38,800 nucleotides of DNA from Veillonellales bacterium (GTDB lineage: Bacteria; Bacillota; Negativicutes; Veillonellales; Dialisteraceae): assembly GCA_944390485.1 (NCBI GenBank), contig CALXPQ010000010.1, positions 1-38,800 on the forward strand, given 5' to 3'. Below the pieces are notes generated by a model that worked only from the letters and a program-made list of their open reading frames with translations, searched no databases and was not told the origin of the DNA. The position numbers and the translations under genes were made by a program. Shown one piece after another: positions 1-7,433 of the stretch (its first letter is position 1; the number at the start of each line of letters is the position of its first letter).

Positions 1-355
1 CGCCCCGCCGACAGGTCCTTTTTCGCCTGGCCGGCAACTTCTTCCTTTGCTACTTTCCATCCTTCTTTGGAGAAGAAGGAAAGTAGCGACCTTGGAATCG
101 TATTCCTAAAACAGAACTATTCGTAAATGACCGAACACATACGGGACCGTAGTGTGGCACCCGCTTCTCTATGCACAGATACGTACAGCCTCTCTATATG
201 AGCCCGCTCTCCCATGAGGCGACGCGTACAGCCTCTTCATGTGGGCCCGCCCGCTCCTTCATGAGCTGACACGTCGCACCTCGAAAATGAGCCCCGCTCC
301 CCATGCGCCGGCACGGGCAGCCGCACTCATGCCTCCCGCCGCGGAGCGGCGATTC
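1..355. repeat. Partial copy (right end) of the hairpin-rich non-coding repeat
   Basis: The first bases match 31099 onward closely (same cgccccgccgacaggtcc start and the same order of blocks). A hairpin at 52-84 has an outer ACTTT/AAAGT pair and an inner CCTTCTT/AAGAAGG stem. From about 190 a degenerate 45-base unit follows, recognisable by ATGTGGGCCCGC followed by CATGAGC. The same unit is seen at 31250-31320 and, inverted, near 29700-29800 and 37740-37860. No credible gene is seen here; the open frame at 239-610 has no ribosome site and runs into the next gene in another frame. Confidence 0.75.
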
Positions 356-384
356 TTTCTATTTCCCGGTGCGTACGATATAAT
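356..384 (+). promoter_or_regulatory. Probable promoter of the lipid kinase gene
   Basis: A consensus -10 TATAAT lies at 379-384. The hexamer 17 bases upstream (TTTCTA, 356-361) is only a weak -35 match. The position fits a short leader to the GTG start at 429. Confidence 0.45.
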
Positions 385-428
385 AAAAGGAAATGTCTTT
401 ATTTCTGTCCCGGAAAGGAAGAAGTTTC

Positions 429-1535
429 GTGAATCAGACGGACACCGCTGTGATCATCATCAATCCCACCGCCGGCCGGGAGCGCGCGCCGCGGTACCTC
501 CCTCTCCTGCAGGAGGTGCTGGCCCGCCGCTACGCCCGCGTGGTCGTGCGGGAGACGGAAAAGGCCGGCGATGCGACGGCGTTTGCCCGCGAGGCGGCGG
601 AGCGCCATGAAAACATCGTCTGCATGGGCGGCGACGGCACGATCAACGAGGTCATCAACGGCATGATGCAGGTGGACAGCCCGTCGGTCTTCGCGTTCAT
701 CCCCTTTGGCACGGTGAACGACCTCGCCCGGGCGCTCCACATCCCGCGCTCGCCCCGCGGGGCCATCCGCATGCTGGAGACGGCGGAGGAGACGAGGATC
801 GACGTGGGCAAGGTGAACGGCCGGTATTTCATCAATATCGTCGCGGCGGGCCTCATCCCGGAGGCGGTGAGCCAGGTGTCCATCAAGGAGAAGACACTCT
901 TCGGCTCGCTCGCCTATTTCATGAAAGGCATCCAGGCGCTGCCGCGGCAGAAGTCGTATCATTTCCTCATCGAGACGGAGGGCGGCATCGCCATCCGCAT
1001 GGCGTCGCCTCTCATGGCGGCGATGCTCACGGACTCCGCGGGAAGCTTCCGCAACCTGCTCCCGCCGGAGGACCGGAACAAGGGCGTCATCAAGCTGGCG
1101 CTCTTCCGCGACCTGGACTGGCTGCGCCTGCTTCGGCAGGGGCCGCTGCTGCTGGCGGGGCTCCAGATGGGGACGGACCTCCTGTCGGTGATCAACGTGA
1201 AGAAGGCGCGCATCTCTCTCACGGACGGCGAGGAGCTCTGGACGAACGTGGACGGCGACCGGGGCCCGGCGTTCCCCCTCGACATCGAGATCCTGCCGGA
1301 CCGGCTGCCCATCTTCGTGCCGGAGCGCCGGAAGAACGAATCGGCCCACGCGCCGTACGCCATGCAGTTCGTGCGGGATCATTTCCGCCGCGCCGTAGCG
1401 GAGCGCCTCGCGGCCATCCAGAATCTGTCGGACATCCACGACGCGGACGATTTTCCCGGACCGGACGCGGTGCGGAAGACGCTCTTCGACTACCTGCGGG
1501 AAGCGCAGCAGCGGGAGGAAGACAAGAAAGACTGA
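429..1535 (+). CDS. YegS/DagK-family lipid (diacylglycerol) kinase
   Basis: This is a predicted cytosolic or membrane-associated lipid kinase of the diacylglycerol kinase catalytic family, transferring phosphate from ATP to a lipid hydroxyl. The N-terminal NPTAGRERA loop, the nucleotide-binding GGDGT at about residues 67-71 and GTVNDLAR at about 94-101 are the family signatures. A VDGDRG near residue 278 sits where the family usually has DGE. The start is taken as GTG at 429, because AAGGAAG lies just upstream at good spacing; the in-frame ATG at 393 sits almost on top of its own purine tract. The protein is 368 residues against about 300 for the family. The extra part is a charged C-terminal tail of about 60 residues with no recognised domain. 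The natural lipid substrate cannot be read from the sequence. Confidence 0.85.
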   Translation: MNQTDTAVIIINPTAGRERAPRYLPLLQEVLARRYARVVVRETEKAGDATAFAREAAERHENIVCMGGDGTINEVINGMMQVDSPSVFAFIPFGTVNDLARALHIPRSPRGAIRMLETAEETRIDVGKVNGRYFINIVAAGLIPEAVSQVSIKEKTLFGSLAYFMKGIQALPRQKSYHFLIETEGGIAIRMASPLMAAMLTDSAGSFRNLLPPEDRNKGVIKLALFRDLDWLRLLRQGPLLLAGLQMGTDLLSVINVKKARISLTDGEELWTNVDGDRGPAFPLDIEILPDRLPIFVPERRKNESAHAPYAMQFVRDHFRRAVAERLAAIQNLSDIHDADDFPGPDAVRKTLFDYLREAQQREEDKKD

Positions 1536-1558
1536 GACCAGATCTCCGGTCTTTTTTT
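1535..1558 (+). terminator. Terminator of the lipid kinase gene
   Basis: A short AGACC/GGTCT stem overlapping the stop codon is followed by seven T. The stem is only five base pairs, so its strength is uncertain. Confidence 0.5.
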
Positions 1559-1579
1559 GTGCCCGTTTCCGCGCACGCA

Positions 1580-1613
1580 AAAACCGTGACTGCCCGAAAG
1601 CAATCACGGTTTT
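1580..1613 (-). terminator. Terminator of transport module 1
   Basis: Inverted repeat AAAACCGTGA (1580-1589) and TCACGGTTTT (1604-1613), giving a hairpin followed by T on the minus strand. Nearly the same hairpin closes module 3 at 10278-10313. Confidence 0.85.
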
Positions 1614-1655
1614 CATCAGGATGCGCTGCTCCTGTTTCTTACGGCACGCTCCGGA

Positions 1656-2969
1656 TCAGAGTCCGAGGATACCGAAGAAGACATAGCAGACCACAGCGCC
1701 GACAAGGGACATGGACAGACCCCAGAAGAGGAGGTTTCTGAAGAGGATGCCCTTCGCCTTGTCGTCTACCGCTGCGTTCGCGATGCACAGAGCACCGAGG
1801 GTGGACAGCGGGGAGGTATCGACCAGGTGTGCGCCGATGTTGATGGAGGATGCGAGACGGATCGCATGATCCGCATCGACGGTGCCTACCGCCTGCAGCA
1901 GGCCAGGAACCATGTTCAGGAACATCGGCATGACCACGCCGGAGGAGCTGGAGTATGCGGAAATCAGACCTGCGATGAAGCCGACAACGCCGTTGATCGT
2001 CGTGCCGTTGGACACGGTAGCGATCATGTCGACGAGGGCGTTCAGGCCGCCTGCCTTATCCATGACGTTGATCAGGACGGACATGCCGCAGACCATGACG
2101 ATGACGCCCCAAGGCATCTTCTTGACGGCCGCGCCGTCATCCGCAATGTTGAACAGAATGAACGTGGTGCCGATGACGAATGCCATCATGCCGACGTCGA
2201 GTTTGAAGAAAATGACGCCAACGACCAGTACGAGCATGGTGAACAGGGTGTATTTCTGTTTCCAGTCGAAGGGTTCCGGCTTCGGAGCGATGGCGTCGAT
2301 GTCGAAGTCCGCGCCGCCTTTGGCTCTGCCCATCCATGCGAGACCGCCGGTGAGGAAGAAGCCGCCGAAGTTGACGACGCCCTGTGCGATTTCAGAGTTC
2401 CAGTGAATCTTCCAGCCGAGTCCGGAGAGAGCTTCCTGAGGAATGCCCACCTGCGGAGCCCACTGGGCGATGATGCCGTTGGAAATGATGCCGGTCGGAG
2501 CGAACGGAGAGAACGCTGCGCCGTTTGCCGCACCGACGACCAGCAGGGTCATGCAGAACGGGGACAGGCCGATACGGCCGGCGATGGACATGCACATCGG
2601 AGCCATCAGAGCCGTGGTAGCGATGTTGCCGGGGCCGATGGTCGTGATGAACGTAACGAGAATGAAGAGAATGAAAGGAATCAGGCGGATGTTAGCCTTC
2701 GCCAGGCGTACGCAGACCGCCGAGAATTTTTCCATCGTGCCGTTGACTTCTGCTGCAGAGAACATGAAAGTCACGCCGACGAGGATCATGAACAGGCTGA
2801 GAGGCCAGCCTTTGTAGACGTCATTGATCTTCATGCCTGCGAACGCCATGCCGACGATGAGGCCGCCGGCGGTGCCGAGAATGCCTACGTTGCAGTCCCG
2901 GAAGCAGGAGAAGAGGACGATAGCCACCAGTACGACGATGGAGACCAGTGCCGGGGTCGAAATATCCAT
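1656..2969 (-). CDS. MatC-type dicarboxylate carrier (module 1)
   Basis: This is a polytopic inner-membrane carrier of 437 residues. The first 140 residues match the MatC N-terminal type: a GILGTAGGLIVG helix, NGTMEKF, then IGPGNIATTALMAP. MatC was first described as a malonate/dicarboxylate carrier, so a small dicarboxylate is the likely substrate, but which one is not shown. About twelve hydrophobic segments are visible, with a soluble loop around residues 210-230 (DFDIDAIAPKPEPFDWKQKY). It is the last gene of an operon whose first two genes encode a decarboxylase beta subunit and a 39-residue membrane peptide. A GGTGGTG ribosome site precedes the ATG. Two further full copies (10340-11653 and 13538-14845) and a truncated one (8554-9513) occur in this window. 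Confidence 0.85.
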   Translation of the reverse strand: MDISTPALVSIVVLVAIVLFSCFRDCNVGILGTAGGLIVGMAFAGMKINDVYKGWPLSLFMILVGVTFMFSAAEVNGTMEKFSAVCVRLAKANIRLIPFILFILVTFITTIGPGNIATTALMAPMCMSIAGRIGLSPFCMTLLVVGAANGAAFSPFAPTGIISNGIIAQWAPQVGIPQEALSGLGWKIHWNSEIAQGVVNFGGFFLTGGLAWMGRAKGGADFDIDAIAPKPEPFDWKQKYTLFTMLVLVVGVIFFKLDVGMMAFVIGTTFILFNIADDGAAVKKMPWGVIVMVCGMSVLINVMDKAGGLNALVDMIATVSNGTTINGVVGFIAGLISAYSSSSGVVMPMFLNMVPGLLQAVGTVDADHAIRLASSINIGAHLVDTSPLSTLGALCIANAAVDDKAKGILFRNLLFWGLSMSLVGAVVCYVFFGILGL

Positions 2970-3008
2970 ACGATTTACACCACCTTTTCAGGCAAAAGAG
3001 GTGTGCTC

Positions 3009-3065
3009 CCGCGCTCCCACGGAAGGAAGGCGGGGCGCGCCATGGGAATGCGGAATCCGCATTCC
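3009..3065 (-). other. Structured gap between the OadG-like and MatC-type genes (module 1)
   Basis: Two hairpins fill the gap. The first pairs CGCTCCC near 3012-3018 with GGGG and GCGC at 3032-3040, with a bulge. The second is a perfect 10-bp palindrome, GGAATGCGGA (3045-3054) and TCCGCATTCC (3056-3065). Modules 3 and 4 have two hairpins in the same place with different sequence. Neither hairpin has a T run, so these look like mRNA processing or stabilising structures rather than terminators. Confidence 0.6.
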
Positions 3066-3092
3066 GGATTTTTCAGAAAAGCCGATTCCAGA

Positions 3093-3212
3093 TCATTTGG
3101 CCGGGAAGAGCTTCGTCAGGAGCTTCGTCAAGAGGACGAAGACCCCGATGACGATGAACATCAGCGGCACGCATACGACCATCTGGAACAGGGCTGCATT
3201 GACTGCACTCAT
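3093..3212 (-). CDS. 39-residue OadG-like small membrane subunit (module 1)
   Basis: This is a tiny gene below usual gene-calling limits. The product begins MSAVNAALFQMVVC and has one hydrophobic helix (PLMFIVIGVFVLL) followed by a basic end, LTKLLTKLFPAK. It resembles the membrane helix of decarboxylase gamma (OadG) subunits, which help assemble the complex, but it lacks the long periplasmic or cytoplasmic tail of OadG. A strong AGGAGG-type site precedes the ATG, and the gene lies 13 bases after the beta-subunit gene. Two other copies in the window (11789-11908, 15075-14956) keep 39 residues and the ALFQMV.CVPLMFIVIG.FV core, which argues strongly for a real protein. The assignment to the OadG group is by size, topology and neighbours. 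Confidence 0.8.
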   Translation of the reverse strand: MSAVNAALFQMVVCVPLMFIVIGVFVLLTKLLTKLFPAK

Positions 3213-3225
3213 AACCTATCCCTCC

Positions 3226-4386
3226 TTAGTTGGACAGCAGCGGGATCATGCAGAGCACGAGGCCGCCGGCAACAACAGAGGCAATCTGACCAGCAACGTT
3301 GACGCCGATAGCATCCTGAACGATGAAGTTCGTCGGATCTTCTTTCAGTGCCATCTTAGCGATAACACGGCCGGACATCGGGAATGCGGAGATGCCGCAC
3401 GCGCCGATCATCGGGTTGATCTTCTTCGAGAGGAAGAGGTTCAGGATCTTTGCGAAGATGACGCCGCCTGCCGTATCGAATACGAAAGCTACCGCGCCCA
3501 GGCACAGGATCTTGAATACGTCGAAGGTCAGGAAGTTTTCCGCCGTCATGGTGGAGCCTACGACCAGGCCGAGGAACAGGGTGACAAGGTTGGACAGGTC
3601 ATCCTTCGCGCAGTCCGCGAGGTCGTCCGTGCAGCCGGAAACTTTCAGCAGGTTGCCGAACATGAGGGCGCCGATCAGCGGTACGGAAATCGGGGCCACG
3701 ACGCCGGCGACCAGAACGATCATCAGCGGGAAGATGAACAGAGCGCGGTCGGACACCGGAGTCTCGCCGGTGAACGGCATGCGGATCTTGCGTTCATGAT
3801 GCGTGGTGAGCAGCTTGATGATCGGGGGCTGAATGACAGGAACAAGAGACATGTAGCAGTATGCCGCTACAGACAACGGTCCAAGCATTTCCTGCGCATA
3901 ACGGGATGCGACGAAAATAGTGGTCGGGCCGTCAGCCGCGCCGATGATGCCGATGGCGGCCGCCTGGTTGAACGGGAAGCCGAGGCATGCGGCGAGGAAT
4001 GCGGTCATGAAGATACCGAACTGAGCAGCCGCTGCAAACAGCATGACGAAAGGCTTTCTCATGAGCGGGTCAAATTCGCACATCGCGCCGATGGCGATAA
4101 AAATCATGACAGGGAAAAGTTCGTTTGCAATGCCCGCTTTGTAAAGCACATACAGGAAGCCTTCGCTTCCGGGATCCTGGAGTACGGCGTAATGGCCAGG
4201 GATGTTCGCAAGGATACACCCGATGCCCATCGGGAACAGCAGGACAGGTTCGTAGTCATATCTGACGGCGAGGAACATCAGCACGAAGCCGACCACGAAC
4301 ATCGCGAGGATGCCGGGATCCGCCAAGCCATAGATGCCCTGGAAAAGCTCATCAAACAGACCGCTGTTCTGAGCCAAAGTGTCCAT
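3226..4386 (-). CDS. Na+-translocating decarboxylase beta subunit, OadB/MmdB/GcdB type (module 1)
   Basis: This integral membrane protein belongs to the family that couples decarboxylation of a carboxybiotin to Na+ export. Conserved family features are YEPVLLFPMGIGCILANIP (about 45-63), the GAADGPT motif with the ion-path aspartate (D152), and GISAFPMSGR with serine 333 and arginine 340. All these residues, known as functional in oxaloacetate decarboxylase beta, are intact. The 386 residues are normal for the family. It is the first gene of a three-gene operon with the OadG-like peptide and the MatC-type carrier. The alpha carboxyltransferase and the biotin carrier that the family needs are absent from the window, so the substrate (malonate, methylmalonyl-CoA, glutaconyl-CoA or other) is open. 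The ATG has a clear AAGGAGG site. Confidence 0.9.
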   Translation of the reverse strand: MDTLAQNSGLFDELFQGIYGLADPGILAMFVVGFVLMFLAVRYDYEPVLLFPMGIGCILANIPGHYAVLQDPGSEGFLYVLYKAGIANELFPVMIFIAIGAMCEFDPLMRKPFVMLFAAAAQFGIFMTAFLAACLGFPFNQAAAIGIIGAADGPTTIFVASRYAQEMLGPLSVAAYCYMSLVPVIQPPIIKLLTTHHERKIRMPFTGETPVSDRALFIFPLMIVLVAGVVAPISVPLIGALMFGNLLKVSGCTDDLADCAKDDLSNLVTLFLGLVVGSTMTAENFLTFDVFKILCLGAVAFVFDTAGGVIFAKILNLFLSKKINPMIGACGISAFPMSGRVIAKMALKEDPTNFIVQDAIGVNVAGQIASVVAGGLVLCMIPLLSN

Positions 4387-4558
4387 GATAAATCCTCCTT
4401 AAAAAATGGTTTTCTTTGCACGCTTCTCTCTCGTTCGCACAGGGAAAACGATGCGTATTTCCGAATGCATGAGATTGATGGACAATCCTGCGCGGGGAGC
4501 GGAGCGATACATGCCAGCCTTTTTCCCTTCTGTCCTCCTTTCCGGCTGAGGGATGCGG

Positions 4559-4595
4559 AAGGGCATGCGGAGCCCGCAGGTCCTTCCATGCCCTT
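4559..4595 (-). other. Hairpin at the transcript start of module 1
   Basis: Inverted repeat AAGGGCATG (4559-4567) and CATGCCCTT (4587-4595), placed at or just after the expected start of transcription on the minus strand. It may shape the 5' end of the roughly 200-base leader. A 37-codon frame later in this leader ends in the ribosome site of the next gene, but it has only a weak ribosome site of its own. Confidence 0.5.
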
Positions 4596-4624
4596 ATCCT
4601 AAATGCTAAACTTTCCTTCGTCAA
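4596..4624 (-). promoter_or_regulatory. Promoter of module 1
   Basis: On the minus strand TTGACG (4624-4619) and TAGGAT (4601-4596) are spaced by 17 bases. The promoters of modules 3 and 4 have the same spacing and a comparable distance to the first gene. The stretch 4625-4790 on the other side is strikingly AT-rich and holds no gene. Confidence 0.7.
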
Positions 4625-4835
4625 TACGAAATATTTTTGTTTATATAATATTGTAATTCTCTTTTTTCTCTAACATCTAAGTTTATGTTTTATCTTTCAG
4701 AAATATACTATTTTTATTCAGTACATTTTCTCTTATATTTTTAATTGATTATTTTGTTATGCTTTATTCATACATTTGGTGTAAAATAAGACTGTATTCT
4801 TGTCGCTGTATATTCCGCGCTGTAAAGGAGTTTGT

Positions 4836-5684
4836 ATGAAGGAAGAAAAGATTTTTACGGACCGCTCCGAAATCCACCGCACCTACATGTGCATCTACGG
4901 CACGCTCGGCATCTGCCTCCTGGGCTACCTCGCCATGACCGTCCGGTACATCTGGAACACGCATCAGCTCCCGTGGCTGGACATCTTCACGGAAGTGCTC
5001 CTCTTCCTCTTCCTTGCCTCCACGGCGATGGCCCGCTCCACCTACGAGCTGCATGACAAAGAGCTCGTGGTGATCAGCTCGAGCCTCTTCCGCACGAGGA
5101 AGCTCGCCATCCCCTACAGCGCCATCGACGGTGCGTTCCATTTCAAAGTGGAGCCCATCAAGACCATCGCCTACCGGCACACGTATCGCATGTACGGCAG
5201 CATGGACAAACGCGAGATCTGGTCGCTCGTCTACAATATGCCCAACACGGACAAAGTCTCCCGCGTGCTCATGAAGGCGTCGGAAGAATTCTGGGAAGAA
5301 TTCGAGAAGCGCCTCCCCGGACGCATCCGCGTCTCGCAGGAAGAAGTGCTGAAGCACGCCTACTACCACATCAGCGGCGCGGACCTGAAGAAGAACCGCA
5401 ACCGCGCGAAGAAAGCCGCCGCGGCGGCGGAAGCGGCCGAAGCCGCGGAAGACGCTCGGACCATCGAGGCGGACGCACGCCCCGCCGACGCCTCGGCTCC
5501 TGCAGAACCGGCGGCCCCGCAGGAAACGCGGCCCGCCGCGCCGGACACGGACGCCGCAGAGACCCGCCCCGCTCCGGCCGCGGAGGAAGCGCCCGCACAG
5601 GAAGAAGCCGCCCGCCCGGCAGAAGAGGCGGACACGCCGGACACACCCGCTCCTGCGGAAAAAGCTTCCGAAGAAAAGAAATAA
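4836..5684 (+). CDS. Membrane protein with bacterial PH-like domain and Ala/Pro/Glu-rich tail
   Basis: The 282-residue product has two closely spaced hydrophobic segments near the N-terminus (IYGTLGICLLGYLAMTV and the WLDIFTEVLLFLFLA region). A beta-rich part follows (YELHDKELVVISSSLFRTRKLAIPYSAIDGAF) that looks like the bacterial PH/DUF304 fold. From about residue 187 it turns into a low-complexity Ala/Glu/Pro/Asp tail of about 95 residues. The chosen ATG has AAAGGAG six bases upstream; an earlier in-frame start at 4800 has none. Function is not known. The tail would be an extended, strongly acidic region. It could also be a cell-wall or scaffold linker. The gene is monocistronic. Confidence 0.65.
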   Translation: MKEEKIFTDRSEIHRTYMCIYGTLGICLLGYLAMTVRYIWNTHQLPWLDIFTEVLLFLFLASTAMARSTYELHDKELVVISSSLFRTRKLAIPYSAIDGAFHFKVEPIKTIAYRHTYRMYGSMDKREIWSLVYNMPNTDKVSRVLMKASEEFWEEFEKRLPGRIRVSQEEVLKHAYYHISGADLKKNRNRAKKAAAAAEAAEAAEDARTIEADARPADASAPAEPAAPQETRPAAPDTDAAETRPAPAAEEAPAQEEAARPAEEADTPDTPAPAEKASEEKK

Positions 5685-5700
5685 AAAATCACGACAATAA

Positions 5701-5735
5701 AAAACGGACCTTGACAGAAAGGTCCGTTTTTTTAT
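5701..5735 (+). terminator. Bidirectional terminator
   Basis: Stem AAAACGGACCTT (5701-5712) and AAGGTCCGTTTT (5719-5730) with T on both strands. It serves the PH-like gene and the convergent radical SAM gene. Confidence 0.9.
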
Positions 5736-5826
5736 TGTCTCTGTCATGCCCGGCCGCACGTGAGGGGCAGACAAGCGGCGGTCCCGCAGAATTTCCTTCA
5801 TCCGCCGGACCGCCGTCCTGTCCGCT

Positions 5827-6669
5827 TTATAGATAGCTCACCACCGCGGGCGCGCCGTCCCACCGGGGCCGCGGACTGCCGCCCTCCGCGAAAGGCAGGC
5901 CCTCCTCCGCGGCGACGGCCGCCAGCTCTTCCCGGAGATGCGCCCAGTACGCACCGTTTCCCTTCCGGTAAATGTCCTCGTAGAGCGGAAGGAGCGCGGG
6001 ACGCCGCGCCGCGATGTAAGCGAAAATCGTCCGTGCATAGGGACCGCGCAGATTCAGTCCGTCTACTTCGATGCAGCGGCACCGGTCCCGCACGCGGCGG
6101 ATGATGGCGCGCACGTCCGTGATGCCCGGAAAAACCGGCGCGATGAAGCACCCCGTGACCACGCCCGCCTCGTGAAACGTCCGCATCGCCGCAAGCCGCC
6201 GCTCGATGGACGCCGCCCGGTCCATATCCCGCCGGAACGCTTCGTCCAGCGTATTCACCGACCACGTCACCTCCGCGCCGGGGAACGTGCGGATGAGGTC
6301 GAGGTCGCGCAGAACGAGATCGGACTTCGTCAGGATGGAGAGGCGGCACCCGCTTCCCTGCATGCTTTCCAGGAACGCCCGCGTGCGGCGGTACTTCGCC
6401 TCCGCCGGCTGGTACGGGTCCGTGACGGAGCTGAGCAGAATCCGCTTTCCCGCGTACGCCCCGGGGCGCTTCACGGGCTCCCAGTATTTCACGTCCACAA
6501 AGCTCCCCCACGGCCCGCCGTGCACGCTGTGCCGCGCCATGAACGACGCGAAGCAGTACCGGCAGGCGTGGGCGCACCCCACGTAGGGATTCACCGCGTA
6601 GTCCGCGCCGGGGAGCTTCGACTTCGTGAGAATCTGCCTGACCGGAACGACGCCGATGACTGGTTCCAT
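5827..6669 (-). CDS. SPL-like radical SAM protein
   Basis: This is a 280-residue radical SAM enzyme with the 4Fe-4S cluster motif CAHACRYC near residue 32, preceded by NPYVGC as in spore-photoproduct-lyase-like and Rv2578c-like proteins. Downstream, SSVTDPYQPAE and LTKSDLVLRD are typical of that group. The organism need not sporulate, since many non-sporulating bacteria carry such relatives of unknown reaction. The ATG has an AAGGAGG site. It is transcribed away from an HxlR-type regulator with about 107 bases between them, which suggests that regulator controls it. The substrate is unknown. Confidence 0.75.
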   Translation of the reverse strand: MEPVIGVVPVRQILTKSKLPGADYAVNPYVGCAHACRYCFASFMARHSVHGGPWGSFVDVKYWEPVKRPGAYAGKRILLSSVTDPYQPAEAKYRRTRAFLESMQGSGCRLSILTKSDLVLRDLDLIRTFPGAEVTWSVNTLDEAFRRDMDRAASIERRLAAMRTFHEAGVVTGCFIAPVFPGITDVRAIIRRVRDRCRCIEVDGLNLRGPYARTIFAYIAARRPALLPLYEDIYRKGNGAYWAHLREELAAVAAEEGLPFAEGGSPRPRWDGAPAVVSYL

Positions 6670-6749
6670 ATGTCCTCCTTGCCTTTTCTCTGTCTAAAAA
6701 GTATATTATGTCTGAAATTAGAATCAAGTACGCAGAATTTACGAACAAA

Positions 6750-6765
6750 GTACGGCGCACCGTAC
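6750..6765. promoter_or_regulatory. Palindrome between radical SAM gene and HxlR regulator
   Basis: GTACGG, four bases, CCGTAC is a perfect 6-bp-arm inverted repeat just upstream of the ribosome site of the regulator. It is a candidate operator for autoregulation. It is short and could be chance. Confidence 0.4.
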
Positions 6766-6776
6766 CGGAGGACCCC

Positions 6777-7184
6777 ATGAATAAAGATATGACCTATGAA
6801 GAATACCTGCGGGACGTCAAAAAGGGCATCGTCACCGACCTGGGCAACTGCCCGGTGACGCCTCTGCTCGTCATGCTCCAGGGCAAATGGAAGACACAGA
6901 TCCTTTACGAGCTCTGCATCCACGACACGGTGCGCTTCGGGCTGCTGAAAAAGGAGCTCCCCGGCATCACGAACACCATGCTCACGAGTTCTCTCCGGGA
7001 GCTCGAAGCGGACGGCTTCATCAACCGGGTGCAGTTCAATGAGATCCCGCCCCACGTGGAGTACTCCTTCACCGAACGGGGGCGGGACCTCATGCCCATT
7101 TTTTACGAAATCATGCGCTGGGGCTTCAAGCATGAAAACGATGTGACGCCCCGCATGACCCGGGCTCGGACAAAGGAAGAATGA
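6777..7184 (+). CDS. HxlR-family winged-helix regulator
   Basis: This 135-residue DNA-binding protein has the HxlR pattern: a conserved N-terminal cysteine in NCPVTPLLVMLQGKWK (C25), then RFGLLKKELPGITNTMLTSSLRELEADGFI as the recognition part, and a wing ending in YSFTERGRDLMPI. Cysteine 25 is the position that senses thiol-reactive compounds in some relatives such as YodB and HypR. The ATG at 6777 is chosen over the earlier frame start at 6708 because GGAGGA lies four bases before it. It likely regulates itself and the divergent radical SAM gene. Confidence 0.85.
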   Translation: MNKDMTYEEYLRDVKKGIVTDLGNCPVTPLLVMLQGKWKTQILYELCIHDTVRFGLLKKELPGITNTMLTSSLRELEADGFINRVQFNEIPPHVEYSFTERGRDLMPIFYEIMRWGFKHENDVTPRMTRARTKEE

Positions 7185-7221
7185 CGCGGTGTCGGAGACG
7201 GGACAAAGCACATGCCCATAT

Positions 7222-7250
7222 AAAAAGACCTTGCTGTGAAGGTCTCTTTT
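7222..7250 (+). terminator. Terminator of the HxlR gene
   Basis: Stem AAAGACCTT (7224-7232) pairing with AAGGTCTCTTT around a short loop, with flanking T. Confidence 0.8.
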
Positions 7251-7365
7251 ATATAGGCTTTTTTTATTTTTCCGGCGGCGGGAACGCTTCCTGAAAGCAC
7301 TCCTTCGCTGCTGCGGCAAGGGCTCGAGGGCTGTACACCGTGCCGCGGTATCCCGCAGTGCACGC

Positions 7366-7392
7366 AAAAACCGCAGCCGGTCCGGCTGCGGT
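7366..7392 (-). terminator. Terminator of the TDT transporter gene
   Basis: Inverted repeat ACCGCAGCC (7370-7378) and GGCTGCGGT (7384-7392), with a T run on the minus strand. The stretch 7251-7365 holds no gene. Confidence 0.85.
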
Positions 7393-7433
7393 CTATACAA
7401 AGGCAGGAAGGCGTTCGGCGATTTCCGCGCGAC

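Noticed and set aside
1827..4602. Long plus-strand frames (491 and 592 codons) opposite module 1, and similar ones opposite modules 3 and 4
   Set aside because: They are mirror frames of the carrier and beta-subunit genes. They recur opposite each module only because the sense genes are duplicated, and they lack ribosome sites.
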